From NCBI RefSeq assembly GCF_013823385.1, contig NZ_PNMA01000030.1, positions 1-49,920 of the forward strand: a stretch of 49,920 nt of DNA. Direction: 5' to 3'. The DNA is from Hyphomonas sp. (lineage in GTDB: Bacteria > Pseudomonadota > Alphaproteobacteria > Caulobacterales > Hyphomonadaceae). The notes below the pieces were generated by a model that saw nothing but the letters and a program-made list of their open reading frames with translations, did not search any database and was not told the DNA's origin. This document shows positions 8,430 to 16,693 of the stretch, one piece after another (positions within the stretch are counted from its first letter, which is position 1; each line of letters starts with the position of its first letter). A program made the position numbers and the translations under genes.

Positions 8430-8921
8430 TCAGTAATCTGAAAGGAGCTGGGCGAGACGCTCTTGAAGGTGCGGCACGGCGTGCGTGTGCCGGATGAATT
8501 CATCGATCGCCATCATCGACCAGCGCTGCCCCTCTTCGCCGAACTGCACCTGATCAATTTCATCGGGCTCGATGTTCGCGAGACAAAAATAAGTGTCCAT
8601 GCCGCTCGGCGACTGGCCTTGATATCGCGTCAACTTCTGGACGCGCTCTGCCGGAATTCTCAAGCCGAATTCTTCTTCCACTTCGCGTAACGCGCATTCG
8701 ATGGGATCTTCTTCTCCTTCGCGTCCGCCGCCCGGCAAGTCCCACATACCGGGAAAAGGAATCCCCTCCTTCTCGTCACGCAGATATGCAACGACATAGG
8801 CCTCGCAGATCAGCGCAATCTTGGTCCCGCTAAATACGCCACCACACCACATCCCGATCTCCCGACAATCCCGATGCATTGGATGGCAAGAATGACTGAG
8901 CGAATTTTGAGGGTCGGTCAA
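8430..8921 (-). CDS. Nudix hydrolase
   Basis: The Nudix box fits the consensus exactly: Gly65, Glu71, Arg79-Glu80, Glu83-Glu84, Gly86. These residues bind the metal-pyrophosphate of a nucleoside diphosphate linked to another group. Total length 163 residues from the first Met; Met15 (start 8879) or Met24 are plausible real starts because family similarity begins near residue 28. Substrate unknown. The gene is more AT-rich and has less strict GC-ending codons than its neighbours, so it may be a later acquisition. No operon partner: SCO1 lies 50+ bases downstream with its own promoter region. Confidence 0.8.
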   Translation of the reverse strand: MTDPQNSLSHSCHPMHRDCREIGMWCGGVFSGTKIALICEAYVVAYLRDEKEGIPFPGMWDLPGGGREGEEDPIECALREVEEEFGLRIPAERVQKLTRYQGQSPSGMDTYFCLANIEPDEIDQVQFGEEGQRWSMMAIDEFIRHTHAVPHLQERLAQLLSDY

Positions 8922-8974
8922 CTTGGAGGCGGGGCTTCTCCAACCGGCGAATTCCCGCCCCGATCCAGCGCAGC

Positions 8975-9601
8975 CTAGAATAGCTCCGCCAGACAGGCCG
9001 AGATCGTCTCGGGCGTGTCTTCATGGGTGAAGAAGGTCTTCAGCTTCCAGTTCTCATCCATCACATAGATGAGGTTGGTGTGGTCCATCGTGTATTCGGC
9101 GAGGCTTTCGGGCTGTTCGATGCGGGCATAGTCGGCCTTGAAATGATCGGCCGCCGCGCGGATTTCCGCCGCTGAGCCCGTCAGGCCAACAAGGCCCGGC
9201 GGAAAGGCCGGCGTGGTCACATAGGTTGCCAGTGCCTCTGGCGTGTCGCGTTCCGGATCGACCGTGATCAGCAGGGTCTGCGGCGCAGTCTCCCCTTCCG
9301 GCAGACGGCGATAGGCCGCCCCCAGCGTGGAAAGCGCCGCCGGGCAAACATCCGGGCAATAGGTGAAGCCGAAATACACAACCGTCGGCTGGCCCTTGTA
9401 GGTCTCCTCCGTCACCCGCGCGCCGGTATGGTCGATCAGCGAGATCGGCCCGCCGATTTCGCTATAGGCGCGGCTGGCGCAGCCCGATTTCATGCCGCCG
9501 GATCTGGCAATACCCTCGCCCCCGGGCGCTGGCGCGTCCGATGCGCCGCAGGCTGCAAGCAGGAACAGGGTCGGAAGAACAAAGGCAAATGAGGTTCGCA
9601 T
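8975..9601 (-). CDS. SCO1/SenC family copper-binding lipoprotein
   Basis: 208 residues. A lipoprotein signal peptide ends in LLAAC (Cys18). The thioredoxin-like domain has the copper-binding CPDVCP (Cys82, Cys86) and the distant His174 in MDHT. SCO proteins deliver copper to the CuA site of cytochrome c oxidase and may report redox state. The ATG at 9601 gives the cleanest signal peptide; 9619 is an alternative six residues upstream. It is divergent from regB with 61 bases between starts. In Rhodobacter senC is grouped with regA, so linkage of SCO1 to the Reg system is conserved here in a rearranged form. Confidence 0.92.
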   Translation of the reverse strand: MRTSFAFVLPTLFLLAACGASDAPAPGGEGIARSGGMKSGCASRAYSEIGGPISLIDHTGARVTEETYKGQPTVVYFGFTYCPDVCPAALSTLGAAYRRLPEGETAPQTLLITVDPERDTPEALATYVTTPAFPPGLVGLTGSAAEIRAAADHFKADYARIEQPESLAEYTMDHTNLIYVMDENWKLKTFFTHEDTPETISACLAELF

Positions 9602-9662
9602 CCGGCGATAGGCGCCCATTCCGGCGCTTGGCGCAAGAGACAGGCTGCCGCATAAGTCCGGC

Positions 9663-11030
9663 ATGGATGATTTCTCCAGAGATTCGAGACTGGGCTTTGA
9701 AGACGCGATCTTCACGCTGGCACCCGAAGGGCTGGGCTCGGCCCAGTCTGCCCTCGGACGGACCCGGCTGCGCACCTTCATCACGCTGCGCTGGCTGGCC
9801 GTGGCGGGCCAGACCGCTGCCGTGCTGTTCGTGGCGTTCGTTCTGGGCTTCAACGTGCCGCTGGCGCTGTGCCTCGCCATCATTGCGGCGTCTGCCTGGC
9901 TCAACGTGTTCCTTTCCTTCGCCTTCCAGTCCCAGCGCCTGACCCATAGCTGGGAAGCGGTGCTGCAGCTGGGCTTCGACACGGTGCAGCTGGCTGCGCT
10001 GATCGCCGCGACCGGGGGGCTCTCCAACCCCTTCCTGCTGCTGATGCTGGCGCCGGTTACCGTTGCCGCGCTCAGCCTCGGGCGCTTCCGGGCGAGCGCC
10101 ATCGCGCTCCTCGCGCTTGGTCTGGCCGCGCTGATGCCCTTCCTCAGCCTGCCCCTCCCCTGGGAGGAAAGCGGGGGCACGCATCTGCCGATCCTCTTCC
10201 AGTGGGGCCAGTTCACCGCCCTGGCCGTGGGCGTCGTGTTCTTCACCCTCTCGGCGGCGCGTGTCAGCCAGGATGAGGCGCGTCTCGTGCGCGCGCTCGA
10301 TGCCGCAAGCGTCGTCATGGCGCGCGAGCAGAAACTCTCGGCGCTGGGCGCCATGTCAGCGATGACGGCGCATGAGCTGGGCACGCCGCTGGCCACCATT
10401 CACCTTGTCGCCAAGGAGCTGGTGCAGCAGGCCAGCCCGGACGATCCGCACGCCGAAGATTTCCGCCTGATCGCCGAACAGGCCGACCGCTGCCGCTCGA
10501 TCCTCTCGGCCATCCGCGAGGCGCGCGACGCAACCGATATTGTCCACGCCCGGATGCCGCTGGACGCGCTGGTGGAAGAAGCCGCCGCGCCGATGAAGGG
10601 CCTGGGTGTGGCGCTGGTTGTGCGCGCCGTGACAGGCGAAGGCGGCGCGGAAAAGCCGCCGATCCTCGCCCGCAGCCCGGAAATTCTCCATGCGCTGGGC
10701 GCCTTCATCGAGAATGCCGTCAGCTTTGCTGCCACCCGCGTCGACGCCACGGCGAGCTGGACGGCCGATCAGGTGGTGATCACCATCACCGATGACGGCC
10801 CCGGATTCTCGCCCGAAGTGCTGCCGAAACTGGGGGAGCCGTATATTTCTGACCGGTCCGAAGCCCGCCTCGGCGGGGGGGACATGGGCCTTGGCTTTTT
10901 CATCGCAAAGACGCTGATCGAGCGTACTGGCGGGCGAATAGCGTCCCGAAACAGGACACCGCCGGCCACCGGCGCCATCGTTCAGGCTGTCTGGCCGCTG
11001 AATGCGCTGCTGCCGCGTGGATTGGAATAG
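9663..11030 (+). CDS. regB: Redox sensor histidine kinase RegB/PrrB
   Basis: 455 residues. Six hydrophobic helices occupy about 45-200, with the family's quinone-sensing box GGLSNPF at 118-124 between helices. The H-box has His237 in MTAHELGTPLA. Cys277 in ADRCRSIL aligns with the redox-active cysteine of RegB dimerisation helices. The ATPase domain has DDGPGFSP and GGGDMGLGFF. It senses respiratory redox state and phosphorylates RegA, controlling oxidase, carbon and energy genes. regA follows 59 bases later; SCO1 is divergent upstream. Both known redox inputs (quinone box and cysteine) appear intact. Confidence 0.94.
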   Translation: MDDFSRDSRLGFEDAIFTLAPEGLGSAQSALGRTRLRTFITLRWLAVAGQTAAVLFVAFVLGFNVPLALCLAIIAASAWLNVFLSFAFQSQRLTHSWEAVLQLGFDTVQLAALIAATGGLSNPFLLLMLAPVTVAALSLGRFRASAIALLALGLAALMPFLSLPLPWEESGGTHLPILFQWGQFTALAVGVVFFTLSAARVSQDEARLVRALDAASVVMAREQKLSALGAMSAMTAHELGTPLATIHLVAKELVQQASPDDPHAEDFRLIAEQADRCRSILSAIREARDATDIVHARMPLDALVEEAAAPMKGLGVALVVRAVTGEGGAEKPPILARSPEILHALGAFIENAVSFAATRVDATASWTADQVVITITDDGPGFSPEVLPKLGEPYISDRSEARLGGGDMGLGFFIAKTLIERTGGRIASRNRTPPATGAIVQAVWPLNALLPRGLE

Positions 11031-11089
11031 TTGACTTTTCCGCCATATATTCGCTTACCCGCGGCAAGACCGCCTGAAGGAGAGAGCGC

Positions 11090-11662
11090 ATGGAACGCCC
11101 CGCTGTCGTGAACCTGCATCCGAGCCTGGAAGGCGTGGAGGATAAATCCTGCCTTGTGATGGATGATGACGGCCCGTTTGTGCAGCGCCTTGCCCGCGCG
11201 CTGGCCCAGCGCGGCTTTGTCGTTTCCGCCGTTACCAACGTGTCGGAAGGCAAGGACATTGCCCGCCTGAACCCGCCCGCCTTCGCGGTTCTGGACCTGC
11301 GCCTGGAAGATGGCAGCGGCCTGGAAGTGGTGGAAGTGCTGCAGAAACACCGCCCCGAAGCGCGCGCCGTGATCCTCACCGGCTATGGCGCGATTGCGAC
11401 GGCCGTTGCGGCGGTAAAGGCAGGCGCGGTCGATTACCTCTCCAAGCCCGCCGATGTGGAAGACATCATCCGCTCGCTGACCGCGACACAGGACGAGCGC
11501 CCTGCGCCGCCCGAGAACCCCATGTCGGCAGACCGCGTGCGCTGGGAACATATCCAGCGGGTATACGAGCTGTGTAACCACAACGTCTCGGAAACCGCGC
11601 GCCGCCTCAACATGCACCGCCGCACGCTGCAGCGCATCCTGGCCAAGCGCGCGCCGAAATAG
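11090..11662 (+). CDS. regA: Response regulator RegA/PrrA
   Basis: 190 residues. The receiver domain has acidic Asp25-Asp27, phospho-acceptor Asp69, Thr97 and Lys119. A proline linker leads to a Fis-type helix-turn-helix (about 148-188), with the recognition region ETARRLNMHRRTLQRIL highly typical of RegA/PrrA/ActR. It is the DNA-binding partner of RegB. AAGGAGAG lies just upstream of the ATG. A TTGACT at 11031-11036 directly after the regB stop could be the -35 of a private promoter, but no good -10 follows, so co-transcription with regB is equally likely. Confidence 0.95.
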   Translation: MERPAVVNLHPSLEGVEDKSCLVMDDDGPFVQRLARALAQRGFVVSAVTNVSEGKDIARLNPPAFAVLDLRLEDGSGLEVVEVLQKHRPEARAVILTGYGAIATAVAAVKAGAVDYLSKPADVEDIIRSLTATQDERPAPPENPMSADRVRWEHIQRVYELCNHNVSETARRLNMHRRTLQRILAKRAPK

Positions 11663-11666
11663 GCGC

Positions 11667-12608
11667 CTAAGCCTGTTCTTCCGGCTCCGGCATATTCCGC
11701 CCGAAGTTCACCGCGCTGGAATCCTGGCCCGCATCAATGATCGCCTTGCGGATGGAGCGGGCGCGCGTGAACTCGCGGATCAGCGTGTCGCCATCGCCCC
11801 AGCGGATGGCCCGCTGCAGAACGGCGAGATCCTCGGAAAAGCGCCCGAGGCATTCGAGAACGGCTTCCTTGTTGTTGAGGAACACGTCGCGCCACATCAC
11901 CGGGTCTGACGCGGCAATCCGGGTGAAATCCCGGAAACCGCCGGCCGAATATTTCACCACTTCGCCCTGCTCGACCGATTCAAGGTCGAAAGCGGTGGTG
12001 ACGATGTTGAAGGCTATCAGGTGAGGCAGGTGGGAGGTGATCGCCAGAACGCGGTCATGCCGGCCTGCGTCCATGGCCTCCACCTTGGCGCCAAGACGGG
12101 TCCAGAAAGCAGCCAGCTGACCGGTGGCGATCTGGTAGGCTTCGTCCTGACCTGAAAGCGGCGTCAGGATATGCCAGGCCCCGCGGAACAGCGTTGGGAA
12201 GCCCGCTTCGGGGCCCGATTGCTCGGTGCCCGCGATCGGGTGGCCGGGAATGACGTGGATGCGGCCATCGGCAGCGGCGTGCAGGGCGCGGGCCGCCTCG
12301 CTCTTGACCGAGCCGACATCGGTGAGAATGGCCCCGTATTTCATGCTGGGCACCGCGCCGGCCGCCACCGCGCCAATCGCGCCGACGGGCACGCAGACGA
12401 TCACACAGTCAGCGTCAGAGACAGCTACTTCAAGCGTCGGCGCCACCGTGCCGAGGCCGAGCGCGGCTGCGCGGGCGCGCACATCCGGGCTCGCGTCATA
12501 CAGGACCACCTCCCCCGCCGCGCCATATTCAGCCGAGGCCCGCGCAATCGAGGAGCCGATAAGGCCCACACCGATGATGGCGATGCGGCTGAAAACAGGG
12601 TCTGACAT
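11667..12608 (-). CDS. tyrC: Prephenate/arogenate (cyclohexadienyl) dehydrogenase
   Basis: 313 residues. The N-terminal NAD-binding site is GVGLIGS (13-19), and the diagnostic HPIAGTEQSG segment binds the ring substrate. A helical dimerisation domain follows. The enzyme oxidatively decarboxylates prephenate (or arogenate) in tyrosine synthesis. No ACT or chorismate mutase domain is fused, matching the short TyrA-dehydrogenase-only form of alphaproteobacteria. The start at 12608 avoids a 12-residue unsupported extension. It is convergent with regA, with stops four bases apart, and divergent from the DUF983 gene. Substrate preference is not readable, so the symbol is tentative. Confidence 0.9.
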   Translation of the reverse strand: MSDPVFSRIAIIGVGLIGSSIARASAEYGAAGEVVLYDASPDVRARAAALGLGTVAPTLEVAVSDADCVIVCVPVGAIGAVAAGAVPSMKYGAILTDVGSVKSEAARALHAAADGRIHVIPGHPIAGTEQSGPEAGFPTLFRGAWHILTPLSGQDEAYQIATGQLAAFWTRLGAKVEAMDAGRHDRVLAITSHLPHLIAFNIVTTAFDLESVEQGEVVKYSAGGFRDFTRIAASDPVMWRDVFLNNKEAVLECLGRFSEDLAVLQRAIRWGDGDTLIREFTRARSIRKAIIDAGQDSSAVNFGRNMPEPEEQA

Positions 12609-12731
12609 GAAGGAAGCTCCCGCAGGGCGTTGAAACCGGCGCACTCGTGGGCAATGCGCCTGCCCGCGTCAAGAGGAGGCGCGGGCGTTTGTCACGGGGC
12701 TTTCGCAGGATCGCGTGCCTAAATACCGCGC

Positions 12732-13115
12732 ATGGAACACAAACAGACCCCCATCCTCTCCGGAATTCGCCAACGCTGCGGCGCCTGCGGCGAGGGCAAG
12801 CTGTTCAAGGGCTATCTCAAGCTCAATGACGCCTGCCCGCATTGCGGACGGGACATGAGCGCCGCCGACACGGCCGACGGGCCAGCCTTCTTCGTCGGCT
12901 TCGGGGTGCTGATCCTGATGGCGCCGTTCCTGTTCCTGGTGCCGATGAGCCCGCTGCCGGTGGGCCTGAAGATCCTTGCCATGATTGGCGTGGGCGTGGT
13001 GGTGACCCTCCTCTGCCTCTGGCTGCTTCCGGCGGCGAAGGGCGTGCTGCTTAATCTGCAGCTGCATCACAAGGCTCAGGAAGCCAGCTTCGACAAGCCG
13101 CCGGAAAACCTCTGA
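12732..13115 (+). CDS. DUF983 zinc-ribbon membrane protein
   Basis: 127 residues. A zinc-ribbon head (Cys16-x2-Cys19 and Cys35-x2-Cys38) is followed by two membrane helices (about 52-72 and 80-103), as in DUF983. The family is found near cytochrome oxidase genes in many alphaproteobacteria and its role is not established. Here it stands alone between tyrC (divergent) and another membrane protein. The RegB/RegA and SCO1 genes lie about 1-3 kb away, a loose link with respiration. Confidence 0.85.
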   Translation: MEHKQTPILSGIRQRCGACGEGKLFKGYLKLNDACPHCGRDMSAADTADGPAFFVGFGVLILMAPFLFLVPMSPLPVGLKILAMIGVGVVVTLLCLWLLPAAKGVLLNLQLHHKAQEASFDKPPENL

Positions 13116-13334
13116 AGCTGCCGCGTGAAGGGTGGCCTCTCAAAGCCCCTCGCCACCCCCGCTGCGATACGTTAGACAGGTTTGGTAAACGCAATCGTCG
13201 TTGCGAGGGTGGACGTGGCAGGCAAGGCCTCTAAGGACACGAGAATCGCACTTGCGGGCGCGGCCGTTGCCAAGATGGAGCGTGACCAGAAACGTCGCGC
13301 AGGCAATGGCGCAACTCAAAAACAGGGGTCATTC

Positions 13335-13802
13335 ATGCGACTAATCTTCGGCATCTTTCCGCTGCTGGTCATTCCCGTCGTGCTCTACAATCTCTTGGCA
13401 GCCTTTGGTGGTTCGGTTCAGGTGGTCGATGCCAGTGGACAGATTGTTCAGACTCAAGCCGCACCGTTGGCGAGCCTGCTGAGCGAGCGCTTTCTGGGTC
13501 TGCCGATGATTTCCGGCGTGGAGTGGGAACTGACTAACGGAGACGCCATTGTCCTCCTGGCCGTGATCTTCCTGTTCCTGGAAATCCTGAAATCCACCAG
13601 CACCGGCACGGCCACGATCGTCAATCATGGCATCTCGCTGCTGCTGTTCATCCTCTGCCTGGTGCAGTTCCTGCTGATGCCAAACTTCGCCACCTCCACC
13701 TTCTTCATCCTGACGGCGATGACGCTGCTGGATGTTCTGGCGGGCGTGATCGTCACCATTGTCTCGGCGCGCCGGGATTTCGGCGTGGCGGGCGACGTCT
13801 GA
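13335..13802 (+). CDS. Conserved four-helix membrane protein of unknown function
   Basis: 155 residues from the ATG at 13335, which begins a hydrophobic helix at once (RLIFGIFPLLVIPVVLY). An extracytoplasmic loop (about 20-60) and three more helices (about 70-90, 97-118, 121-142) follow. The frame is open back to 13182, but that extension is basic and polar, unlike a membrane protein N-terminus. I do not recognise the family with certainty; small integral proteins of this shape are common in alphaproteobacterial genomes. Base composition is slightly lower in GC than the neighbours. It is convergent with phaR. Confidence 0.7.
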   Translation: MRLIFGIFPLLVIPVVLYNLLAAFGGSVQVVDASGQIVQTQAAPLASLLSERFLGLPMISGVEWELTNGDAIVLLAVIFLFLEILKSTSTGTATIVNHGISLLLFILCLVQFLLMPNFATSTFFILTAMTLLDVLAGVIVTIVSARRDFGVAGDV

Positions 13803-13824
13803 CAGAGGCTCCGGCAGGCCGGCC

Positions 13825-14421
13825 TTATTCCTTGCGGGAAAGGTCGGCCAGCTGCTTCTGGATGGCTTCCATCTGCTCCTGCATCGCAGCAAGGGCTTCG
13901 GCCTGATATTCCATGAACGGGTTGGCTGGCGGCTGCGCTGCGGACGGGCGCGGCTCAGCAGCGCCGGCTGGACTGCCCGGCGCTACGCCCGGCATGAACA
14001 TCTTCATCGCCTGCTCGAACATCGCCATGTTGCGGCGCGTCTGGGCCTCGAACAGGCTCATCGGATTGGCGGCCTTGCGCCATTCCTTCTGCGCCTGGGC
14101 AAAGCTGTTCATCGACATTTCCAGGAAAGACGGCAGATAGGCCTGCGCGCCGCCGCCGTAAAAGCCGATCAACTGGCGCAGGAAATTCAGCGGCAGGGCG
14201 CCCTGCCCCTTGGTTTCGTGCTCGAAAATGATCTGGGTGAGCACCTGACGGGTCAGGTCTTCGCCGGTCTTGGCATCGCGAACTTCAAATTCCTGCCCTT
14301 CCCGGACAAGATCTGACAGGTGTTCCAGAGTGACATAGGAAGACGTCGACGTGTCATAGAGCCGCCGGTTGGCGTACTTCTTTATGATGATTGGCCCTGT
14401 GGAGCCTGATTGTCTGGCCAT
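13825..14421 (-). CDS. phaR: Polyhydroxyalkanoate synthesis repressor PhaR
   Basis: 198 residues. The N-terminal DNA-binding domain (IIIKKYANRRLYDTSTSSYV and following, about 10-70) is the PHB accumulation regulator domain, followed by one PHB_acc domain and a Pro/Ala-rich tail ending in a predicted coiled coil (about 165-195). PhaR represses phasin and polymer genes and is released when it binds nascent PHB. GAGGTGAGGAT before the ATG at 14421 decides the start. It is divergent from phaB with a strong palindrome between them (14472-14488), so it probably controls both itself and phaB. Confidence 0.93.
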   Translation of the reverse strand: MARQSGSTGPIIIKKYANRRLYDTSTSSYVTLEHLSDLVREGQEFEVRDAKTGEDLTRQVLTQIIFEHETKGQGALPLNFLRQLIGFYGGGAQAYLPSFLEMSMNSFAQAQKEWRKAANPMSLFEAQTRRNMAMFEQAMKMFMPGVAPGSPAGAAEPRPSAAQPPANPFMEYQAEALAAMQEQMEAIQKQLADLSRKE

Positions 14422-14471
14422 ATCCTCACCTCGCGCGATGCCCTGCAATGGAGCAAGCAATTATTGTGCTA

Positions 14472-14488
14472 GTGCAAAATATTTGCAC
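14472..14488. promoter_or_regulatory. Probable PhaR operator (perfect palindrome)
   Basis: GTGCAAAATATTTGCAC is a perfect 7-3-7 inverted repeat, 51 bases from the phaR start and 92 from the phaB start. PhaR proteins are known to recognise TGC...GCA type dyads, so this fits an operator shared by the divergent promoters. Assignment to PhaR is by position and general motif, not by an aligned footprint. Confidence 0.65.
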
Positions 14489-14579
14489 AGAACCCTCATA
14501 AGACCAATGCGCTATTGATGTGAGACCCGCTTCTAGGCGAGTGTAATCTCAACGAGACAATCGGGAGGAGATTACGACC

Positions 14580-15305
14580 ATGGCGAAAACGGCTCTGGTG
14601 ACCGGCGGCACGCGCGGCATCGGCAAGGCAATCAGCGAAATGCTGAAGGCAAAGGGATATTCGGTGGCCGCAAATTATGGCGGCAATGACGCGGCAGCGG
14701 CCGAATTTTCCCGCGAAACGGGTATCAAGGTCTATAAATTCGACGTAGCCGACTATGACGCCGTAGGCGCCGGGCTGAAGGCGATCGAGGCTGACCTCGG
14801 GACGGTCGAGGTGCTGGTCAACAATGCCGGGATCACACGGGACGCCCCGTTCCACAAGATGACGCTGGCCCAGTGGCAGGAAGTGATCAATGTGGACCTG
14901 ACCTCCGCCTTCAACGTGACCCGCCAGGTGTGGGACGGGATGCGGGAGCGCAATTTCGGCCGGGTGATCAACATCTCGTCGATCAACGGCCAGAAGGGGC
15001 AATTCACCCAGGCCAATTACTCCGCCGCCAAGGCCGGCCTGATCGGCTTTACCAAGGCGCTGGCCTATGAAGGCGCCAAAAAAGGCATTACGGCCAACGT
15101 AGTAGCGCCGGGCTATATCGACACCGAGATGCTGCAGGCGGTGAAACCCGAAGTGCTGCAGGGGATCATCGCGACCATCCCGGTGGGCCGGCTCGGCAAG
15201 GCCGAAGAGATCGCCTCTATGTGTGCCTACCTTGCCTCTGACGAGGCTGCCTTCATCAATGGGGCGACCATGACGGTGAACGGCGCGCAGTATATCGCGG
15301 GCTGA
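14580..15305 (+). CDS. phaB: Acetoacetyl-CoA reductase
   Basis: 241-residue classical short-chain dehydrogenase. The cofactor site is TGGTRGIG (8-15), NNAG is at 81-84, catalytic Ser134, Tyr147 and Lys151. NISSINGQKGQFTQANYSAAK is a signature of NADPH acetoacetyl-CoA reductases rather than FabG. It makes (R)-3-hydroxybutyryl-CoA for polyhydroxybutyrate. A GGAGGAGAT ribosome binding site is 8 bases upstream. The divergent phaR supports the assignment. phaA and phaC are not in this window. Two strong hairpins follow the stop codon. Confidence 0.94.
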   Translation: MAKTALVTGGTRGIGKAISEMLKAKGYSVAANYGGNDAAAAEFSRETGIKVYKFDVADYDAVGAGLKAIEADLGTVEVLVNNAGITRDAPFHKMTLAQWQEVINVDLTSAFNVTRQVWDGMRERNFGRVINISSINGQKGQFTQANYSAAKAGLIGFTKALAYEGAKKGITANVVAPGYIDTEMLQAVKPEVLQGIIATIPVGRLGKAEEIASMCAYLASDEAAFINGATMTVNGAQYIAG

Positions 15306-15311
15306 CAAAGC

Positions 15312-15336
15312 GGGGCTTATCCCGTGGATAAGCCCC
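15312..15336 (+). terminator. Hairpin after phaB
   Basis: GGGGCTTATCC (312-322 of the 15 kb block) pairs perfectly with GGATAAGCCCC (326-336) over a 3-base loop. It starts 7 bases after the phaB stop. The tail is CTTAAAAA rather than a T-run, so it probably stabilises the 3' end in tandem with the next hairpin. Confidence 0.55.
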
Positions 15337-15370
15337 CTTAAAAACTCCAACGGTTCCTCCAAGGAGAGGC

Positions 15371-15399
15371 AAAAAACTCCAACGCCGTTGGAGTTTTTT
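15371..15399. terminator. Bidirectional rho-independent terminator
   Basis: AAAAAACTCCAAC (371-383) pairs perfectly with GTTGGAGTTTTTT (387-399) across a 3-base loop, giving a T-run on both strands. It separates convergent phaB and the cupin gene. A partial copy of its left arm, AAAAACTCCAACG, also occurs at 15340-15352. Confidence 0.9.
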
Positions 15400-15417
15400 G
15401 TTGCCCGGAAACCGCGT

Positions 15418-15867
15418 TCAGACTTCCGGCCGCCAGCCGGGCGGCGCCATCGTGAAGCCCGAAAACTCAAACCCCGGCGCGACGAGGCAGGACACCAGCG
15501 TCCAGGCGCCCAGCGTCTCGGCCGTCTGCCAGTGCCCGGCGGGCACGATGGCCTGGGGGCGCTGGCCTGCGCGCAGGTCCGGGCCGAGGGTGACGCTGGC
15601 AGCGCCCTTCCCGCCTGGGGGAGACAGGGTGAGGGCAAGCGGGCCGCCGGCATGCCAGAGCCAGGCTTCATCTGCGTCCACCCGGTGCCAGGCCGAAATC
15701 TCGTCGGCCTGAAGAAGATAGTAGATGGCCGTCAAGTTTGCCCGGGCGCCTGCCTCGGCGGGCGCGCGATAGGTTTCGGCATAATGGCCGCCTTCCGGAT
15801 GGGGCCGAAGGCCGAGCATCCGGATGATTTCATTGGGCCCGAGATCGCCGGAGAGGGCAGGCCGCAT
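15418..15867 (-). CDS. Cupin family protein (DUF985)
   Basis: 149 residues of the RmlC-like cupin type once called DUF985. The motifs LGLRPHPEGGHYAETYR (about 18-34) and AWHRVDADEAWLWHAG (about 59-74) supply the His/Glu metal ligands of the beta barrel. Substrate unknown. It starts in a TGATG overlap with gloB (15865-15869), so it is the second gene of a gloB operon. No further partner is present before the bidirectional terminator. Confidence 0.85.
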   Translation of the reverse strand: MRPALSGDLGPNEIIRMLGLRPHPEGGHYAETYRAPAEAGARANLTAIYYLLQADEISAWHRVDADEAWLWHAGGPLALTLSPPGGKGAASVTLGPDLRAGQRPQAIVPAGHWQTAETLGAWTLVSCLVAPGFEFSGFTMAPPGWRPEV

Positions 15868-16637
15868 CAGAAGCGGTCCTTCCGGCCGCGGATCTCGCCG
15901 AAAGTGGCCGCCGCATTGCCGGCATGGCCCATGGCGAGCTGCATCTCGGGAAGGTCTGCGCGGAGGAACGGGTTTGTCTCCAGCTCCCGCTCCAGCAGCG
16001 CGGGGACCGTCGGCTTGCCCTCGGCCCGGCGCTTCTCGATCCAGGCGACATATTCCCTCAGCGCCTTGTTCTCCGGCTCGATCGTAACGGCAAATTTCGC
16101 GTTCGAGGCGGTGTATTCATGGGCACAGTAGAGCCGCGTCTTCTTCGGCAGTTTCTTGATGCGCTTCAGGCTTTCCCACATCATCTCCATCGTGCCTTCA
16201 AACACCCGGCCGCAGCCAAGGGCGAAGACCGCGTCGCCCACGAAGGCGACATCCTGATCGGGGAAATGGAAGGCGATATGGCCGAGCGTGTGGCCCGGCA
16301 CGTCGATGACGGTGGCCGTTGCATCCCCCAGTTCCACCCGGTCGCCGCCCTTCAGGCGCTTGTCGATGCCCGGTATCTTGTCGGCTTCCCCTGCCGGGCC
16401 GATGATGCGGCAGCCGGTGGCTTCCTTGATCTTGAGGTTTCCGCCGGCATGATCGGGATGCCAGTGGGTGTTCCAGATCTCGCTGATCTGCCAGCCCATC
16501 TTTTCGGCTTCCGCGAGGTATACTTCCGCATCGGGCGTATCGATGGCGATGGTGGCGCCCGAGCCGGGTTCATGCACCAGATAACCGTAATTATCGTTCA
16601 GGCAGGGAAACTGGTGTATTTCGATCAGAACACTCAT
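15867..16637 (-). CDS. gloB: Hydroxyacylglutathione hydrolase (glyoxalase II)
   Basis: 256 residues, the usual length. The metallo-beta-lactamase motif THWHPDHAGG gives His58, His60, Asp62 and His63. The C-terminal glutathione-binding part (NKALREYVAWIEKRR, ETNPFLR) is diagnostic of GloB. It hydrolyses S-lactoylglutathione to lactate and glutathione in methylglyoxal detoxification. It is divergent from a methyltransferase, an arrangement often kept in alphaproteobacteria, and overlaps the cupin gene downstream. Confidence 0.94.
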   Translation of the reverse strand: MSVLIEIHQFPCLNDNYGYLVHEPGSGATIAIDTPDAEVYLAEAEKMGWQISEIWNTHWHPDHAGGNLKIKEATGCRIIGPAGEADKIPGIDKRLKGGDRVELGDATATVIDVPGHTLGHIAFHFPDQDVAFVGDAVFALGCGRVFEGTMEMMWESLKRIKKLPKKTRLYCAHEYTASNAKFAVTIEPENKALREYVAWIEKRRAEGKPTVPALLERELETNPFLRADLPEMQLAMGHAGNAAATFGEIRGRKDRF

Positions 16638-16693
16638 GGGTCTACCTCCGCAAACAGGCCCGCGATTACAGGAACGCGCTGCAAGCCATAACG

